Shown here in pieces: positions 12,418-12,947 of a DNA stretch of 12,947 nucleotides. Position 1 is the first letter of the stretch. Each line of letters opens with the position of its first letter. The DNA comes from Clostridia bacterium (lineage in GTDB: Bacteria; Bacillota_A; Clostridia; Oscillospirales; CAG-382): positions 1-12,947 of the forward strand of contig JAFWWX010000140.1 in the NCBI GenBank assembly GCA_017517985.1, read 5' to 3'. Under the pieces are notes generated by a model. It saw only the letters and a list, made by a program, of their open reading frames with translations. It was not told where the DNA came from and made no database searches. Both the position numbers and the translations under genes were made by a program.

Positions 12418-12947
12418 ATGGAACAATTAAAACAAATGATAGAGTTTTTAGATATACATGCAGGATCTCTAACTTTTATAGTAACTTTTGTGTATGTTAT
12501 TGCCACGATATTTATTTGCATAGCAAATATTAGGTCTGCCAAGGCAACGAGAGAACAAGTAGCAGAGCAAAAAAGACAGTTTGATGAAAGTAACAGAGCC
12601 TATGTAACAGTGCATTTTGAAGTTACTCCATCAAAACTATATACACTGTGTGTATGTAATCACGGGAACAAGGTGGCTAAAAATGTTCATTTGGAAATAA
12701 GTGATGAATTTATTGAAGAGTTAGAGAATGATAAAGTAAAGCACTTATTGAAAAATACAAAAGAATCAAAAATAGATATCGGGATAGGACAGAAATGGTA
12801 TTTATGGATAGGTGTTTTAGGTGATAGAGCAACAATGCAAAAAAGCGTGGCATTTAATCTTACATATAGTGATGACAACACCACATACAACGAAGCCTAC
12901 AATATTAACCTAAGTGCGTTTAACTGGCAACTTCTATGTTCGCCTGA
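12418..12947 (+). CDS. Single-pass membrane-anchored protein, 3' end beyond the window
   Basis: The open frame starts at an ATG two bases after the hsdS stop and stays open to the window end (176 codons). Residues 18-37 form one hydrophobic membrane segment (FIVTFVYVIATIFICI), preceded by a short N-terminus. A charged helical stretch (SAKATREQVAEQKRQFDES) follows, then a mostly beta-strand domain from residue 60 (RAYVTVHFEV, LCVCNHGNKVAKNVHLEI). This layout is frequent in unassigned proteins near restriction systems. The function is unknown. The ribosome site is weak (GGTG near 12408), so translation may depend on coupling to hsdS. The complete protein and whatever follows, perhaps hsdM, cannot be seen. 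Confidence 0.7.
   Translation, partial: MEQLKQMIEFLDIHAGSLTFIVTFVYVIATIFICIANIRSAKATREQVAEQKRQFDESNRAYVTVHFEVTPSKLYTLCVCNHGNKVAKNVHLEISDEFIEELENDKVKHLLKNTKESKIDIGIGQKWYLWIGVLGDRATMQKSVAFNLTYSDDNTTYNEAYNINLSAFNWQLLCSP

Noticed and set aside
1..12947. CRISPR array or insertion-sequence transposase
   Set aside because: No regularly spaced identical direct repeats of 25-40 bases and no transposase or recombinase protein were seen in any frame; repeats found are short hairpins or two-copy.

Overview
The window looks like chromosomal DNA from a low-GC Gram-positive anaerobe of the Clostridia (Ruminococcus/Eubacterium-like). This rests on strong AGGAGG-type ribosome binding sites, consensus TTGACA/TATAAT promoters, a clostridial-type Feo locus with its FeoB-associated Cys-rich peptide, and a type I restriction system like those of gut Firmicutes. 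No species can be named from the sequence alone.

Region 1 (1-390) holds no convincing gene. A very strong terminator hairpin is followed by a chain of small hairpins separated by GATAT-type spacers, a repeat-element-like stretch. Region 2 (391-3376) is an iron-uptake locus. A short DtxR-family regulator on the minus strand diverges from feoA-feoB and a 47-residue Cys-rich membrane peptide on the plus strand. The regulator carries the Met/Cys/Glu/His metal-ligand pattern of DtxR/IdeR iron sensors rather than the Asp/Glu pattern of MntR. Two near-identical DtxR-box-like palindromes sit over the feoA start region and between feoA and feoB, so the locus is probably a self-contained iron-responsive unit.

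Region 3 begins at 3393-3465 with a broken tRNA-Leu(CAG) on the minus strand. Its 3' half is intact from the anticodon loop to CCA, but the D-arm and anticodon-stem part is missing or replaced. This is probably the junction between chromosome and an integrated or decayed mobile element. What follows is accessory DNA: a small winged-helix protein of the kind seen in replication initiators (3656-3958), about 650 bases of structured, mostly non-coding DNA with inverted and direct repeats, and two tandem paralogous ribbon-helix-helix proteins (4616-5462).

Region 4 (5532-6884) is a probable toxin-antitoxin pair: a DUF3990-type ADP-ribosyltransferase-fold protein and an overlapping XRE-type helix-turn-helix protein, with a perfect consensus promoter whose -10 box overlaps a palindrome. 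Region 5 (6919 to the end) starts 34 bases later with a type I restriction subunit HsdR. Three short, AT-richer genes follow (a 73-aa unknown, a coiled-coil/zinc-ribbon protein, an HNH-like protein), then the specificity subunit HsdS and a membrane-anchored protein cut by the window end. The methylase gene hsdM is absent from the window; the three small genes occupy the roughly 1.5 kb between hsdR and hsdS. Genes from 6919 onward are tightly packed or overlapping and are likely co-transcribed. The most interesting candidate system is this hsdR-(X-ZnR-HNH)-hsdS-TM cluster, possibly coupled to the toxin-antitoxin pair.
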